Below are positions 9,612-20,464 of a stretch of 64,000 bases of DNA, piece by piece. This stretch comes from Kentomonas sorsogonicus (lineage: Eukaryota > Euglenozoa > Kinetoplastea > Trypanosomatida > Trypanosomatidae). The stretch is taken from contig JAQOSZ010000305.1 in the NCBI GenBank assembly GCA_030347455.1, positions 1 to 64,000 on the forward strand. Direction: 5' to 3'. A program made the position numbers and the translations under genes. The notes under the pieces are model-generated. The model was not told where the DNA came from and made no database searches. It worked only from the letters and a program-made list of their open reading frames with translations. The stretch's first letter is position 1, and each line of letters opens with the position of its first letter.

Positions 9612-11166
9612 TGCTGACGGAGAGTGAGAACGAAGCAAAAGTGGGTGAGGGAATAGGGGAGTGAGTTAGGATAGAAATACTTGCCGTGGAAAAGCGAAGC
9701 TCTAGTTTCCGGTGAGATCAAGATCAAAGAAAGTGAAGAGAGAGTGTGTGTATGTGTGATAAACCATGAGAGAAAAGCGTGCATTATCAACGCAACGAGA
9801 GGGGTATTCTTGTGTGTTTACGATCTTGTCATCTGATCCCTCCCTCCCCCCCAGTACCTCAGCCGGCGTCCTCTTTGCAGAGTCATGAAAATTTGAAGAA
9901 GTGTGCAGGCGCTCTCGTTCGATTGTACGTTGTGTACTGTTGCCGCATTAGAAAACTGTTTTCTGTATTCCATAGTAGGATGGCCGAAGTGGCATACAGA
10001 GACCACATTGTGACGGGAATGGTAATGCGATTAGGTATGAGCCAGCGTGTGTCCTTGCGATGTCGCTCTTGAAGGGCGATCTGAGGGGAAAAGGGATAGT
10101 AGTGTGACGTGCAGCGTTCGGCGCTCGCTGTTTTTCGTATCACGGGAAAGCTCCGTGCGATGTGACTCGTTTATTTCCGCTTCTCATCTCCACCATTCCA
10201 TTACCTGACTAGGTTACTTCGAGGTATTCGGCATGCTACGCCCGCCTTCCTGAACCCCGTCTTGTGCCTGTCCGGGCGGTAGCGTCGCGCTAAGGGACAG
10301 GAGGGTGGGGAAATTGAAGGCAAACAGTGCAGACCCAAACAAAGCAAATAGTTGAAGCAAAAACACAAACGCAAATAATTAGGTTGGGTTGCTTTTTTTT
10401 TTTTTCGTTTAACTTGAAGAAAACTGAGTACAAACTTAACATGTGCGCTTCATCCATTGTGTGGATAGCAAAAAGAAGCGTTTCTCACTCTGTTGCTCTT
10501 GTCCCCCGTTACGTGGTTGTTATTTTTTTTTCCCCCAGTGATAGTTGTTGTTTGCTAGAGACGAACTCGGCACGAAGTGCCGACGTTTCCTCTGCTTTTT
10601 TTTTTTTCGTTTTTGGGAAAAGAATACAAAAAATAATAATAACTCACCGAAACAAGCATTCTTAATCACACGAAGAAATCCAGTGATGAGTTTGCGTTGA
10701 GAGCTGGTGAAGGTAGTGAGCACACACGAAGCACCACAAATACAAAGTGAGGGTTAAGCATCCTCAGAAGAGAGAAGAGGTCCCGCGACTTTGTGTCTCA
10801 CACACAAACGATAATCAGCGATCCTCTAGTGCGTACACGTAAGTGTGTGTGTGTGTGCGTGTGCGTGCGTCTCACAATAGCTGCAATTTGAATAAATAAA
10901 AGATAAAAATAAAAATAAATAGTATGTGCCTACGAATACTGTTCAGTGAAGAAAGGGTGAGCAAAACCCTACGAATATGAATTCTATCCTCGTCTTCTTT
11001 TTCTCTCTCTTCTGTCGTCTCGACGTTGTGGGGAAAGAAAAGAAAAACTGCTCATAGACCCCTTTTCTTCAACAAACTGTAGTAAAAAATGCAAAGGGGT
11101 TATTCTGCTTCTTGTCCTGTAAAGCAAGAGGTAAGGAGTGGTGTTCTCGTCTCCGCTGTTGGACGC
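9612..11166. other. Intergenic between hydrolase and zinc-ribbon genes (unit 1)
   Basis: No supported coding frame in 1.55 kb. It contains GT microsatellites near 10842-10866, poly-T runs, a small perfect hairpin (10567-10583) and a longer imperfect stem formed by CCTGTCC near 10267 and GGACAGG near 10296. All of these recur in unit 2. The stretch should supply the 3' UTR of the hydrolase mRNA and the splice acceptor and 5' UTR of the zinc-ribbon mRNA. Confidence 0.55.
10567..10583. other. Perfect 7-bp hairpin with GAA loop
   Basis: TCGGCAC, loop GAA, GTGCCGA. It is conserved at 16840-16856 in unit 2. It could be a UTR structure. Conservation alone says little, because the whole unit is nearly identical. 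Confidence 0.5.
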
Positions 11167-12345
11167 CTACCAGGCAAGATTATACTTGGCGAGATCCTCC
11201 AGGTGGATGTAACGGAACATGGAATCTGCAAGAAGCGACATGACGCCGTTCAGGGCGGCGTCACTGTTGATTCCGACAGCGACGTGCACCTTGCCCGCCG
11301 CAGCGTCTGGAACGAAGCAGGTGGTGCCGTCCTCGGCGGACACGCTAAAGTTGCCCCGCGCGTAGTCGAGGATCTGCCCGTTGAAGACCGCCTCGTAGAC
11401 GGTGAGCGCGTCGTGGGGGCAGGTGCCGCCCACGCGGCGGCCGAACACCCTCTGCCGGTGCTTCAACCACACGTCCAGCAGCGTCCCGACAACGCACGTC
11501 GCGCGTAGCGTGCCGTCGCCGGGGTAGCACACCTCCGCTCCGCACGCGCTGTACGGGTCCTGGCCGCAGTGAAACGACAGGTCGCGCAGCCTCTCCACGG
11601 GCTCCCCGTCGAACCAGAAGGCGTGCGTCACGGTGTGGCCGACGCAGTAGACGGTGAGGCCGGAGTTGAAGACGAGGTGCGCGGCGCACTGGTCCTGGCG
11701 CAGGTTGTGGTTCGAGTGACACAGGTACTGGCGGCCTGGCACAAAGACGGTCGGAACCACCGCTCCGACCGGCACCGTGCCGCCGCCCATGAACACCAGG
11801 CGCTTCACCAGTCGCGGCAGCTCCGGCTCCGTCTCGAGCGCCATGGCCACGTTGGTGAGGCCGCCGAGCGACACGATCACAAGTTCCCCCGCGTGCTCAC
11901 GCGCCATGGCAACGATAAAGTCGGCGGCGGCCCGCGAGCACGTCCGCTCCAGCACCTCGCGCGGCCGCATGCAGTCCTGCGCCTTCATCGCCGCCGCGAT
12001 CTCGTCGCCGGTCATGACGCCGACGCCTTCCGTGCCGGTGTGCCACAGCGGAAACAGAACCGGCGGGGAGCCGACCGAGCAGTAGGAGCCAGCGAAGACG
12101 GGCACCTCGCGCGGCGGCGCTGGGGGGTCTGCCGCCGCCTCGTCTTCCTGCACCGCGCGCACGATGCGCCGTGCCACCTCCGCGCGCAGCTCAACGTAGC
12201 CATAGACTGTCGTCACGCCAAGCACGTGGACCACCTCGCGCGGCAGTCGCAGCGCCGACAATAACGCGAGCGCGTCGTCGATGTCAGTGCCAATGTCCGT
12301 ATCAAACACGAGCTGAACAGGCGCCTTGTGCTGCGTCCGCTGCAT
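11167..12345 (-). CDS. Inosine-uridine-preferring nucleoside hydrolase, copy 1
   Basis: 392 residues from the ATG at 12345. The N-terminus carries the family signature FDTDIGTDIDDALALL (about residues 14-29), whose aspartates bind the catalytic calcium and ribose. Further on are VFMGGG, and CPHDALTVYEA, which matches the conserved HD active-site motif of the C-terminal part. Nucleoside hydrolases split the N-glycosidic bond of ribonucleosides; kinetoplastids cannot make purines and use these enzymes in salvage. The length is somewhat above the usual 310-350 because of insertions. No signal peptide is seen, so it is probably cytosolic or glycosomal. This copy is intact, unlike copy 2. Confidence 0.92.
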   Translation of the reverse strand: MQRTQHKAPVQLVFDTDIGTDIDDALALLSALRLPREVVHVLGVTTVYGYVELRAEVARRIVRAVQEDEAAADPPAPPREVPVFAGSYCSVGSPPVLFPLWHTGTEGVGVMTGDEIAAAMKAQDCMRPREVLERTCSRAAADFIVAMAREHAGELVIVSLGGLTNVAMALETEPELPRLVKRLVFMGGGTVPVGAVVPTVFVPGRQYLCHSNHNLRQDQCAAHLVFNSGLTVYCVGHTVTHAFWFDGEPVERLRDLSFHCGQDPYSACGAEVCYPGDGTLRATCVVGTLLDVWLKHRQRVFGRRVGGTCPHDALTVYEAVFNGQILDYARGNFSVSAEDGTTCFVPDAAAGKVHVAVGINSDAALNGVMSLLADSMFRYIHLEDLAKYNLAW

Positions 12346-13136
12346 TGAAACGATGAAATGAATGTTGTTTTATTGCGTAGTGACTAGTACGTTCGCGATT
12401 GTAGTTGACTGATTGGGTCTAAATGTAATCGGGCGTTGTGGCCATTAGTGGAGTGGGAAGAAACATAATGCAAAATGAAAACTGGAAAGCTAGCAAAGTG
12501 ACAGTGTGCAATGCGGTTTTTCAAAGAAAATGAATGGCCTCAATGGCGATGGCCCAAGAAGACTACAGCATCGTGTTGGTAATGAATGAATTAGCACACA
12601 CCTGGGCTGAGAGCAGGGTGGTACGTTTGGCCCGCTACTTGTTGACGCAAAAGCCACTCGAGCGAAAGCTGCGTTAGGCATTGCAACCTCTTCTTTCGTA
12701 GTTGCTCCTACAATAAGGTGCGGCCGCTGTAAAGGATAGTGGCGTCGGAAATGATTAGTGATTTCTCGCTGCACTGACAACAGTCATGTACGATTGATTC
12801 GGTTAACTCTTGTTAAACGCACAAGAAGAGGAGGATAATCGTAATATGAATAATCTGAACGGATCACTAAATAAATAGAGAACACCTGAAAGATCAAAAC
12901 TAGAAAAGAAACGAACAGAATGGAATGTGGTGTGAGTGTGTATGTGTGTATGATAAGGTGCCTCCTAAAACGGGAAAAAAAAAGAGATAAATGAAATGAA
13001 ACCAGTTGAAAAAAAAACGAATAAAGGTGCATTGTGGAACGAAGACGAGAGATGATGTAAAGTGTAGAGAATGAATCATGGGGAGAAAAAAACGCTCCAG
13101 AGAGAAAGAAAGTAGTAGTCCATGCCTAATCGGTGT
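12346..13136. other. Intergenic between reductase and hydrolase genes (unit 1)
   Basis: No supported gene. The purine-rich tracts on the plus strand (around 12955-13020) are pyrimidine tracts for the minus-strand transcripts. The sequence is repeated at 18608-19398 with few differences. Confidence 0.55.
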
Positions 13137-13874
13137 CTAGTTCTTTCGAATTGTGTAGTTGAGATACAGTCCGCTGTGTTCCAGCTTCTCCACACTGTCC
13201 ATGGTGAAGTTGGTGAGATCGAGTGCGTCGTCGCCGGGCGGCGGCATCATCACCGAGGGGTCCTGTGGGTTTCCTGCAATGGACGGAAGCAGCAGGAGGC
13301 TGAGGCGGTCGACACAGCCCTGGCGAAGGAAGGAGCCGTTGGCGGTGGGACCGCCGTGCAGCGACACGCAGCGCTCCCCCAGCTGCGCGGCCACCTTGCG
13401 CACCGCCAAGGCGCAGTCGAGCTCCGATTTGCCGGCGAAGACGTACGGCACGCCGACGCTCTTCAGGTGCAGCAGGAAGCGGTCGCTGACCTTGTCCTCC
13501 GCCAGCACCTCGATGACGCGGTCGCCGTTGTAGTACGGAAACACGTCGCTCTCCACTGTCGGCCGCGTCCACCCCATCTGCCCGCGCGTGTCGATGACGG
13601 CGAGGAAGTGCCGGTCCGCGTCCGGCCGCGACTCGGGGCCCAGGCCCGCCCAGTAGTCGACGCGCGGCACCGGCTGCGGAGGCGCCTCGGGGTACGTCGC
13701 GGGGTCGGCGAGAGGGACGAGGCCGTCGACGCACTTGCGGCCGACGAAGCAGGTGCGCGTGTGCGGCAGGAAGTGCTGGCGGTCGAGGCGGTAGTACTCC
13801 TCCAGGAAGTACGGAAACTCCGCGCACTGCATGAAACGGTCGCCGGCGGCCTTGCCGTCAAGCGTCTGCAGCAT
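13137..13874 (-). CDS. RibD C-terminal-domain-like reductase, copy 1 (5' frameshift)
   Basis: The protein matches the RibD C-terminal / dihydrofolate-reductase-like fold: a start region MLQTLDGKAAGD, a middle strand FLAVIDTRGQMGW, and the conserved end HGGPTANGSFLRQG followed by VDRLSLLLLPSIAG. Enzymes of this fold reduce pyrimidine-ribosylamine or pterin-like substrates with NAD(P)H; the substrate here is unknown. In copy 3 the ATG at 21154 reads MPQEDEKRPEVWCLMLQTL. Here the matching ATG at 13917 is out of frame because of one extra base at 13891-13898. The coordinates given use the next in-frame ATG, which removes about 15 residues including the first beta strand. It may be inactive. Confidence 0.7.
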   Translation of the reverse strand: MLQTLDGKAAGDRFMQCAEFPYFLEEYYRLDRQHFLPHTRTCFVGRKCVDGLVPLADPATYPEAPPQPVPRVDYWAGLGPESRPDADRHFLAVIDTRGQMGWTRPTVESDVFPYYNGDRVIEVLAEDKVSDRFLLHLKSVGVPYVFAGKSELDCALAVRKVAAQLGERCVSLHGGPTANGSFLRQGCVDRLSLLLLPSIAGNPQDPSVMMPPPGDDALDLTNFTMDSVEKLEHSGLYLNYTIRKN

Positions 13875-14106
13875 CAGGCACCACACCTCCGGAAGGCTTC
13901 TCGTCTTCCTGCGGCATGCTTGACGAATAACTTTGATATTACAAAACAAAAAAATATGCGGATAGAAACTTTTGCCACAAATGAGGGGAGAAAATCGCGT
14001 GTTGAGCTTGTTCTTGTTGTTTTCACGTTAACTAATAATAATCTTGGAAATGAAGATGTCGCTTCGGTGTGTACCGTACGGAGAATGAGATCGAATGGAA
14101 GACCAA

Positions 14107-14166
14107 AGAAGAAGAAGAAGAAGAAGAAGCAGAAGCAGAAGAAAAAGAAGAAGAAGTAGAAGAAGT

Positions 14167-14209
<43 letters not shown>
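14107..14209. repeat. GAA/GA microsatellite at the unit 1-2 junction
   Basis: A GAA-rich tract to about 14169 followed by an uninterrupted (GA)n run at 14170-14209. The same arrangement recurs at 20366-20464. It lies upstream of the reductase gene on the minus strand, where it reads as a CT-rich pyrimidine tract and may also act in trans-splicing. Confidence 0.85.
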
Positions 14210-14213
<4 letters not shown>

Positions 14214-15579
14214 CACAGACAGAATGTCAAGCATCAAGGCACATGTCTCGAGCATTGTATAAGAATGGGGTGTCATAGCATTCTGTGAAATCCGATTGGT
14301 TTTTGTTATTGTTGTTTGTTGCTAAACTATTGTCACTGGGAGGAGTATGCGCAGGGGTTGAGGTTTCCGTTTTTGTGTGCCTTTTTGTTTTCTTTGACTC
14401 ACTTTCAAGAAACATGTTTCTTCGGGAAAAAAAACTCTTGAAAAGGTGAAGATAAGGAAAACGCAGGGTCGAAAAAAAAAAGTGAAAAACAAGAAAAAGG
14501 AACGCGGGGATAACTTGGTTGAGAATTAAAAGAGAGTAGTATTTCGAAAAAAAAAAAGCTGCTGTCATATGACTGTTATCGTGAATTACTTCAAAAAGAG
14601 GGAAAAAAAAACGAAAAAACGAGAAGCCGAGAAAACAGTGAGATAAGGAAGGCGGAAGGCAATACGAAAGAGATACAAACAACCCCTCCGTGCGGTAAAC
14701 TCTCTCTCAGACATTACAGAAACAGTGCTTTCAAGGAAAAAGGGAGAAAGAGAAACGGGAGGAATCTAATACGACAGAATGCGCATTGCTAATTGTAGTT
14801 CTCTCTTTTTCTTAAGTTCTAGTGAACAGTTAAAGGGTGAAAGAGTTCGCTTCAATTCAATTGCTCAGCATAGCCGTGTTATTCAGTGTTTCGTCAGTGT
14901 GTGCGTAGGTCTTTTTATTTTCTTTCTTGTTCGAGTTTAATTGAGATACTTTTTCTTTTTTTTTTTTGGTCATTCCTTTCACTCTACGGCTTCAAACCCG
15001 CTTTGTTCAAGATGCACGCTTGCAAACTTGCTATTGGTCTCGCCGCGATACCGTCGTCTTGCAGCAAAAGGTGTGCTGGACGAGAGGAAACCGCGATGCC
15101 TGTGCGAAAGGACTCAAAAAGGAAAAAAAAAAGCGTGATAACAGATTATAAACAGCACATGTACTATTTTGTCAAAAAAAAAAAATGAAGTCAAAGAAAG
15201 AGTAGTAAGGTAGTGAAAAAAAAATGGGTAGTATTATTAAAATAAAGGAAGCACAAATAGGAAGGAACACGATGGTAAACGAGAATAAATGCGATACTTT
15301 CGATGAAATCATCGTTTTTCGAATCGTGTGTCATGGCATTTGGATATTATTATTTTTGTCGTTTCTTCACTATTTTGGCATGTGGAAAACGATGTCACGT
15401 AACAGCGTGGGGGAGGGAGCCAAAGGGGGGCGCCTGTTGACATGCAGTCCTGGGCGTGGGCAGAATAGAAGTGAAAGACAACAAGACAAAAAGGGAGAGG
15501 GAAAAGAACAGCTAAAACAAGTGCCGAGTGCGAAGAGGTCAGAAGAGCACCACGGGTTCGCCTGTCTTCTCTACTTGTC

Positions 15580-15885
15580 CTACTTGGGCGAACCGCTGCC
15601 CATCCACCACCCGACAAGAGCCCCCACAACGGCACCCGGAGGGCCGCCGACCGTGGCGCCAATGGCGGCTCCACCCGCCGCGCCGAGCACCTTCTTCGTT
15701 GCGTAGGGGATCGTGTCGGAGTAGGGGCACCGAGGGCAAGTGCGGTAATAGCCCGACTCCGTCTCCTCAACACGGAGTCTGGCGAAACCGCAGTACGGGC
15801 ACGAGTTTTTTTTATCGATGGGGTTCAGCTTCGGCAGCGGCTGCGGGGCAGTGCTCGTCTGGTAGGCGCGGGCGGGGGCGGCCAT
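15580..15885 (-). CDS. Zinc-ribbon / glycine-zipper small protein, copy 2
   Basis: 101 residues from the ATG at 15885 (MAAPARAYQT). The four zinc-ribbon cysteines (CPYC and CPRC) and the glycine zipper (AAGGAAIGATVGG, GAVVGALVGWWMGS) are kept. By eye about 21 residues differ from copy 1, mostly between residues 15 and 31 and just before the zipper, and the C-terminal tail is three residues shorter. Both copies are open and keep all structural residues, so both look functional. Role unknown. Confidence 0.72.
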   Translation of the reverse strand: MAAPARAYQTSTAPQPLPKLNPIDKKNSCPYCGFARLRVEETESGYYRTCPRCPYSDTIPYATKKVLGAAGGAAIGATVGGPPGAVVGALVGWWMGSGSPK

Positions 15886-17428
15886 TGCTGACGGAGAGTG
15901 GGAAAGAAGCAAAAGTGGGTGAGGGAATAGGGGAGTGAGTTAGGATAGAAATACTTGCCGTGGAAAAGCGAAGCTCTAGTCTCGGGTGAGATCAAGATCA
16001 AAGAAAGTGAAGAGAGAGTGTGTGTATGTGTGATCAGCCATGAGAGAAAAGTGTGCATCATCAACGCGACCAGAGGGGTATTCTTGTGTGTTTACGATCT
16101 TGTCATCTGATCCCTCCCTCCCCCCCAGTACCTCAGCCGGCGTCCTCTTTGCAGAGTCATGAAAATTTGAAGAAGTGTGCAGGCGCTCTCGTTCGATTGT
16201 ACGTTGTGTATTGTTGCCGCATTAGAAAACTGTTTTCTGTATTCCATAGTAGGATGGCCGAAGTGGCATACAGAGACCACATTGTGACGGAAATGGTAAT
16301 GCGATTAGGTATGAGCCAGCGTGTGTCCTTGCGATGTCGCTCTTGAAGGGCGATCTGAGGGGAAAAGGGATAGTAGTGTGACGTGCAGCGTTCGGCGCTC
16401 GCTGTTTTTCGTATCACGGGAAAGCTCCGTGCGATGTGACTCGTTTATTTCCGCTTCTCATCTCCACCATTCCATTACCTGACTTGGTTACTTCGAGGTA
16501 TTTGGTATGCCACGCCCGCCTTCCTGAACCCCGTCTTGTGCCTGTCCGGGAGGTAGCGTCGCGCTAAGGGACAGGAGGGTGGGGAAATTGAAGGCAAACA
16601 GTGCAGACCCAAACAAAGCAAATAGTTGAAGCAAAAACACAAACGCAAATAATTAGGTTGGGTTGCTTTTTTTTTTTTCGTTTAACTTGAAGAAAACTGA
16701 GTACAAACTTAACATGTGCGCTTCATCCATTGTGTGGATAGCAAAAAGAAGCGTTTCTCACTCTGTTGCTCTTGTCCCCCGTTACGTGATTGTTATTTTT
16801 TTTTCCCCCAGTGATAGTTGTTGTTTGCTAGAGACGAACTCGGCACGAAGTGCCGACGTTTCCTCTGTTTTTTTTTTTCATTTTTGGGAAAAGAATACAA
16901 AAAAAAAATAATAACTCACCGAAACAAGCATTCTTAAACACACGAAGAAATCCAGTGATGAGTTTGCGTTGAGAGCTGGTGAAGGTAGTGAGCACACACG
17001 AAGCACCACAAATACAAAGTGAGGGTTAAGCATCCTCAGAAGAGAGAAGAGGTCCCGCGACTTTGTGTCTCACACACAAACGATAATCAGCGATCCTCTA
17101 GTGCGTACACGTAAGTGTGTGTGTGCGTGTGTCTCATAATAGCTGCAATTTGAATAAATAAAAGATAAAAATAAAAATAAATAGTATGTGCCTACGAATA
17201 CTGTTCAGTGAAGAAAGGGTGAGCAAAACCCTACGAATATGAATTCTATCCTCGTCTTCTTTTTCTCTCTCTTCTGTCGTCTCGACGTTGTGGGGAAAGA
17301 AAAGAAAAACTGCTCATAGACCCCTTTTCTTCAACAAACTATGGTAAAAAATGCAAAGGTATTATTCTGTTTCTTGTCCTGTAAAGCAAGAGGTAAGGAG
17401 TGGTGTTCTCGTCTCCGCTGTTGGACGC
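15886..17428. other. Intergenic between hydrolase and zinc-ribbon genes (unit 2)
   Basis: Near-copy of 9612-11166. It keeps the hairpin (16840-16856), the longer stem near 16540-16577 and the poly-T runs. The GT microsatellite near 17117 is shorter than in unit 1. No supported gene. Confidence 0.55.
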
Positions 17429-18607
17429 CTACCAGGCAAGATTATACTTGGCGAGATCCTCCAGGTGGATGTAACGGAACATGGAATCTGCAAGAAGCGA
17501 CATGACGCCGTTCAGCGCGGCGTCACTGTTGATACCGACAGCGACGTGCACCTTGCCCGCCGCAGCGTCTGGAACGAAGCAGGTGGTGCCGTCCTGGGCG
17601 GACACGCTAAAGTTGCCCCGCGCGTAGTCGAGGATCTGCCCGTTGAAGACCGCCTCGTAGACGGTGAGCGCGTCGTGGGGGCAGGTGCCGCCGACGCGGC
17701 GGCGGAACACCCTCTGCCGGTGCTTCAACCACACGTCCAGCAGCGTCCCGACAACGCACGTCGCGCGTAGCGTGCCGTCGTCGGGGTAGCACACCTCCGC
17801 TCCGCACGCGCTGTACGGGTCCTGGCCGCAGTGAAACGACAGGTCGCGCAGCCTCTCCACGGGCTCCCCGTCGAACCAGAAGGAGTGCGTCACGGTGTGG
17901 CCGACGCAATAGACGGTGAGGCCGGAGTTGAAGACGAGGTGCGCGGCGCACTGGTCCTGGCGCAGGTTGTGGTTCGAGTGACACAGGTACTGGCGGCCTG
18001 GCACGAAGAAGGTCGGAACCACCGCTCCGACCGGCACCGTGCCGCCGCCCATGAACACCAGGCGCTTCACCAGTCGCGGCAGCTCCGGCTCCGTCTCGAG
18101 CGCCATGGCCACGTTGGTGAGGCCGCCGAGCGACACGATCACAAGTTCCCCCGCGTGCTCACGCGCCATGGCAACGATAAAGTCGGCGGCGGCCCGCGAG
18201 CACGTGCGCTCCAGCACCTCGCGCGGCCGCATGCAGTCCTGCGCCTTCATCGCCGCCGCGATCTCGTCGTCTGTCATGACGCCGACGCCCTCCGTGCCGG
18301 TGTGCCACAGCGGAAACAGAACCGGCGGGGAGCCGACCGAGCAGTAGGAGCCAGCGAAGACGGGCACCTCGCGCGGCGGCGCTGCGGGGTCTGCCGCCGC
18401 CTCGTCTTCCTGCACCGCGCGCACGATGCGCCGTGCCACCTCCGCGCACAGCTCAACGTAGCCGTAGACAGTCGTCACGCCAAGCACGTGGACCACCTCG
18501 CGCGGCAGCCGCAGCGCCGACAATAACGCGAGCGCGTCGTCGATGTCAGTGCCAATGTCCGTATCAAACACGAGCTGAACAGGCGCCTTGTGCTACGTCT
18601 GCTGCAT
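17429..18607 (-). pseudogene. Nucleoside hydrolase, copy 2 (stop at codon 5)
   Basis: The original ATG is at 18607. Codon 5 (18595-18593), CAG in copy 1, is TAG here. The rest of the frame, 380 codons from before the FDTDIGTDIDD motif to the end, stays open and differs from copy 1 at only about eight residues. The next in-frame ATG is about 100 residues downstream, beyond the catalytic aspartates, so a protein started there could not be active. Reading: a recently inactivated duplicate, or rescue by a non-ATG start or read-through. Elsewhere in the window stops behave normally, so a changed genetic code is unlikely. Confidence 0.75.
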
Positions 18608-19398
18608 TGAAACGATGAAATGAATGTTGTTTTATTGCGTAGTGGCTAGTACGTTCGCGATTGTAGTTGACTGATTGGGTCTAAATGTAATCGGGCGTTG
18701 TGGCCATTAGTGGAGTGGGAAGAAACATAATGCAGAATGAAAACTGGAAAGCTAGCAAAGTGACAGAGTGCAATGCGGTTTTTCAAAGAAAACGAATGGC
18801 CTCATTGGCGATGGCCCAAGAAGACTACAGCATCGTGTTGGTAATGAATGAATTAGCACACACCTGGGCTGAGAGCAGGGTGGTACGTTTGGCCCGCTAC
18901 TTGTTGACGCAAAAGTCACTCGAGCGAAAGCTGCGTTAGGCATTGCAACCTCTTCTTTCGTAGTTGCTCCTACAATAAGGTGCGGCCGCTGTAAAGGATA
19001 GTGGCGTCGAAAATCATTCGTGATTTCTCGCTGCACTGACAACATTCATGTACGATTGATTCGGATAACTCTTGTTAAACGCACAAGAAGAGGAGGATAC
19101 TCGTACTATGAATAATCTGAACGGATCACTAAATAAATACGAAACACCTGAAAGAACAAAACTAGAAAAGAAACGAATAGAATGGAATGTGGTATGAGTG
19201 TGTATGTGTGTATGATAAGGTGTCTCCTAAAACGGGAAAAAAAAGAGATAAATGAAATGAAACCAGTTGAAAAAAAACGAATAAAGGTGCATTGTGGAAC
19301 GAAGACGAGAGATGATGTAAAGTGTAGAGAATGAATTATGGGGGGGGGGGGAAACGCTCCAGAGAGAAAGAAAGTAGTAGCCCATGCCTAATCGGGGT
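18608..19398. other. Intergenic between reductase and hydrolase genes (unit 2)
   Basis: Near-copy of 12346-13136 with no supported gene. A G run near 19341-19350 replaces a mixed stretch of unit 1; on the minus strand it is a C run. Confidence 0.55.
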
Positions 19399-20136
19399 CT
19401 AGTTCTTTCGAATCGTGTAATTGAGATACAGTCCGCTGTGTTCCAGCTTCTCCACACTGTCCATGGTGAAGTTGGCGAGATCGAGTGCGTCGTCGCCGGG
19501 CGGCGGCATCATCACCGAGGGGTCCTGTGGGTTTCCTGCAAAGGACGGAAGCAGCAGGAGGCTGAGGCGGTCGACGCAGCCCTGGCGAAGGAAGGAGCCG
19601 TTGGCGGTTGGACCGCCGTGCAGCGACACGCAGCGCTCCCCCAGCTGCGCGGCGACCTTGCGCACCGCCAAGGCGCAGTCGAGCTCCGATTTGCCGGCGA
19701 AGACGTACGGCACGCCGACGCTCTGCAGGTGCAGCAGGAAGCGGTCGCTGACCTTGTCCTCCGCCAGCACCTCGATGACGCGGTCGCCGTTGTAGTACGG
19801 AAACACGTCGCTCTCCACTGTCGGCCGCGTCCACCCCATCTGCCCGCGCGTGTCGATGACGGCGAGGAAGTGCCGGTCCGCGTCCGGCCGCGACTCGGGG
19901 CCCAGGCCCGCCCAGTAGTCGACGCGCGGCACCGGCTGCGGAGGCGCCTCGGGGTACGTCGCGGGGTCGGCGAGAGGGACGAGGCCGTCGACGCACTTGC
20001 GGCCGACGAAGCAGGTGCGCGTGTGCGGCAGGAAGTGCTGGCGGTCGAGGCGGTAGTACTCCTCCAGGAAGTACGGAAACTCCGCGCACTGCATGAAACG
20101 GTCGCCGGCGGCCTTGCCGTCAAGCGTCTGCAGCAT
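19399..20136 (-). CDS. RibD C-terminal-domain-like reductase, copy 2 (5' frameshift)
   Basis: Differs from copy 1 at about three residues and carries the same one-base insertion (20151-20158) between the ancestral ATG at 20179 and the body of the gene. The coordinates use the next in-frame ATG. The conserved C-terminal block HGGPTANGSFLRQG and VDRLSLLLLPSFAG is intact. The shared insertion means it predates the split of copies 1 and 2, or was spread by gene conversion. Confidence 0.7.
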   Translation of the reverse strand: MLQTLDGKAAGDRFMQCAEFPYFLEEYYRLDRQHFLPHTRTCFVGRKCVDGLVPLADPATYPEAPPQPVPRVDYWAGLGPESRPDADRHFLAVIDTRGQMGWTRPTVESDVFPYYNGDRVIEVLAEDKVSDRFLLHLQSVGVPYVFAGKSELDCALAVRKVAAQLGERCVSLHGGPTANGSFLRQGCVDRLSLLLLPSFAGNPQDPSVMMPPPGDDALDLANFTMDSVEKLEHSGLYLNYTIRKN

Positions 20137-20365
20137 CAGGCACCACACCTCCGGAAGGCTTCTCGTCTTCCTGCGGCATGCTTGACGAATAACTTTGATA
20201 TTACAAAACAAAAAAATATGCGGATAGAAACTTTTGCCACCAATGAGGGGAGAAAATCGCGTGTTGAGCTTGTTCTTGTTGTTTTCACGTTAACTAATAA
20301 TAATCTTGGAAATGAAGATGTCGCTTCGGTGTGTACCGTACGGAGAATGAGATCGAATGGAAGAC

Positions 20366-20425
20366 CAAAGAAGAAGAAGAAGAAGAAGCAGAAGCAGAAG
20401 AAAAAGAAGAAGAAGTAGAAGAAGT

Positions 20426-20464
<39 letters not shown>
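20366..20464. repeat. GAA/GA microsatellite at the unit 2-3 junction
   Basis: A GAA tract followed by a (GA)n run, matching 14107-14209 but slightly shorter. Confidence 0.85.

Larger units (their letters stand above)
7951..14212. repeat. Tandem array unit 1 (about 6.26 kb)
   Basis: The unit starts at CCACAGACAGAATGTCAAGC and ends just before the same sequence at 14213. On the minus strand it carries, in transcription order, a RibD-like reductase gene, a nucleoside hydrolase gene and a zinc-ribbon/glycine-zipper gene. Most of it is only a few percent diverged from unit 2. Confidence 0.92.

Noticed and set aside
11569-12264. 231-codon plus-strand frame opposite the nucleoside hydrolase
   Set aside because: His/Arg/Ala-rich shadow of the hydrolase frame, present in both units for the same reason.
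13122-14159. 345-codon plus-strand frame opposite the reductase gene, repeated at 19384-20418
   Set aside because: It ends in a lysine run from the GAA microsatellite and is antisense to a gene with RibD-type motifs; it is repeated only because the unit is.
14107-14209. CRISPR-like or satellite array
   Set aside because: Simple GAA/GA microsatellite without spacers; CRISPR arrays are not expected in a eukaryotic nuclear genome.
17429-18607. Stop-codon reassignment, as known in Blastocrithidia, to explain the TAG in hydrolase copy 2
   Set aside because: No other supported gene shows in-frame TAG, and other genes end normally, so a local mutation or error is simpler.
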